6,121 bases of DNA from Gammaproteobacteria bacterium (GTDB lineage: Bacteria > Pseudomonadota > Gammaproteobacteria > Poriferisulfidales > Poriferisulfidaceae): contig RKRZ01000191.1 of assembly GCA_007571105.1 (NCBI GenBank), positions 1 through 6,121 of the forward strand. Reading direction: 5' to 3'. Within the stretch, counting starts at the first letter, position 1; each line of letters begins with the position of its first letter. The notes under the pieces were generated by a model. That model was not told the origin of the DNA. It ran no database searches and saw only the letters and a list, made by a program, of their open reading frames with translations. Positions 6,028 to 6,121 of the stretch are shown here, piece by piece. Both the position numbers and the translations under genes were made by a program.

Positions 6028-6121
6028 TGGCCTCCTCCCCTGACGCCGTCCTCGAACGCGCACGACCCAGCGTTCGACAACTCGCCCCCTATGTACCCGG
6101 GGCTGTCCCCTATACCAATCT
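6027..6121 (+). CDS. hisC: Probable histidinol-phosphate aminotransferase, N-terminal fragment (cut by window edge)
   Basis: Thirty-one codons are visible. The reading frame starts at an ATG sharing one base with the pheA stop (TGATG), a classic coupled junction. The N-terminus contains RPSVRQLAPYVPG (residues 13-25), which resembles the opening helix and LxPYxPG motif of HisC-type PLP aminotransferases. In Pseudomonas and relatives, hisC2 follows pheA in the gyrA-serC-pheA cluster. There the enzyme can act on histidinol phosphate and on aromatic keto acids, which would fit making phenylalanine from the PheA product. The PLP lysine lies beyond the window, so the identity rests on a short motif plus gene order. 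Confidence 0.75.
   Translation, partial: MASSPDAVLERARPSVRQLAPYVPGAVPYTN

Overview
The window looks like chromosomal core-genome DNA from a gammaproteobacterium outside the enterics. Two things suggest this. The gene order gyrA-serC-pheA-(hisC) is the arrangement I know from Pseudomonas and related lineages. The proteins also read closest to that group, for example the P-protein with its FYDPxRE segment and IMSACLALE junction, and the long GyrA tower region. The DNA is GC-rich, and GC-ending codons are common in the main genes. I see no insertion sequence, phage gene, CRISPR array or other sign of a mobile region.

Left part (1-893): two genes read leftward. They are the start of a bifunctional ppGpp synthetase/hydrolase gene (spoT/rel, cut by the window edge) and, just upstream of it, rpoZ for the omega subunit of RNA polymerase. 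This rpoZ carries an unusually long, very acidic C-terminal tail. The usual partner gmk is not upstream. Instead an elongator tRNA-Met gene (817-893, CCA encoded) diverges from rpoZ across a 53-bp AT-rich gap, and that gap holds a palindrome reading TATAAT on both strands.

Middle (894-1308): a leftward small gene for a two-helix membrane protein of about 65 residues. Its first helix contains an in-frame 21-bp tandem duplication. It is followed by a 169-bp gap that should hold its own promoter and the gyrA promoter.

Right part (1309-6121): a tightly packed rightward operon. It holds gyrA (DNA gyrase subunit A, quinolone-sensitive residues), serC (phosphoserine aminotransferase, TTG start inside the end of gyrA), pheA (chorismate mutase/prephenate dehydratase with ACT domain, ATGA overlap with serC) and the first 31 codons of an aminotransferase gene, probably hisC (TGATG overlap with pheA). 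The downstream genes supply serine and phenylalanine precursors. The overlaps imply one transcript and translational coupling.

I found no clearly new system. The points most worth a second look are the acidic omega tail, the non-canonical active-site residues of SerC, the symmetric tRNA/rpoZ promoter region, and the duplicated helix in the small membrane protein.
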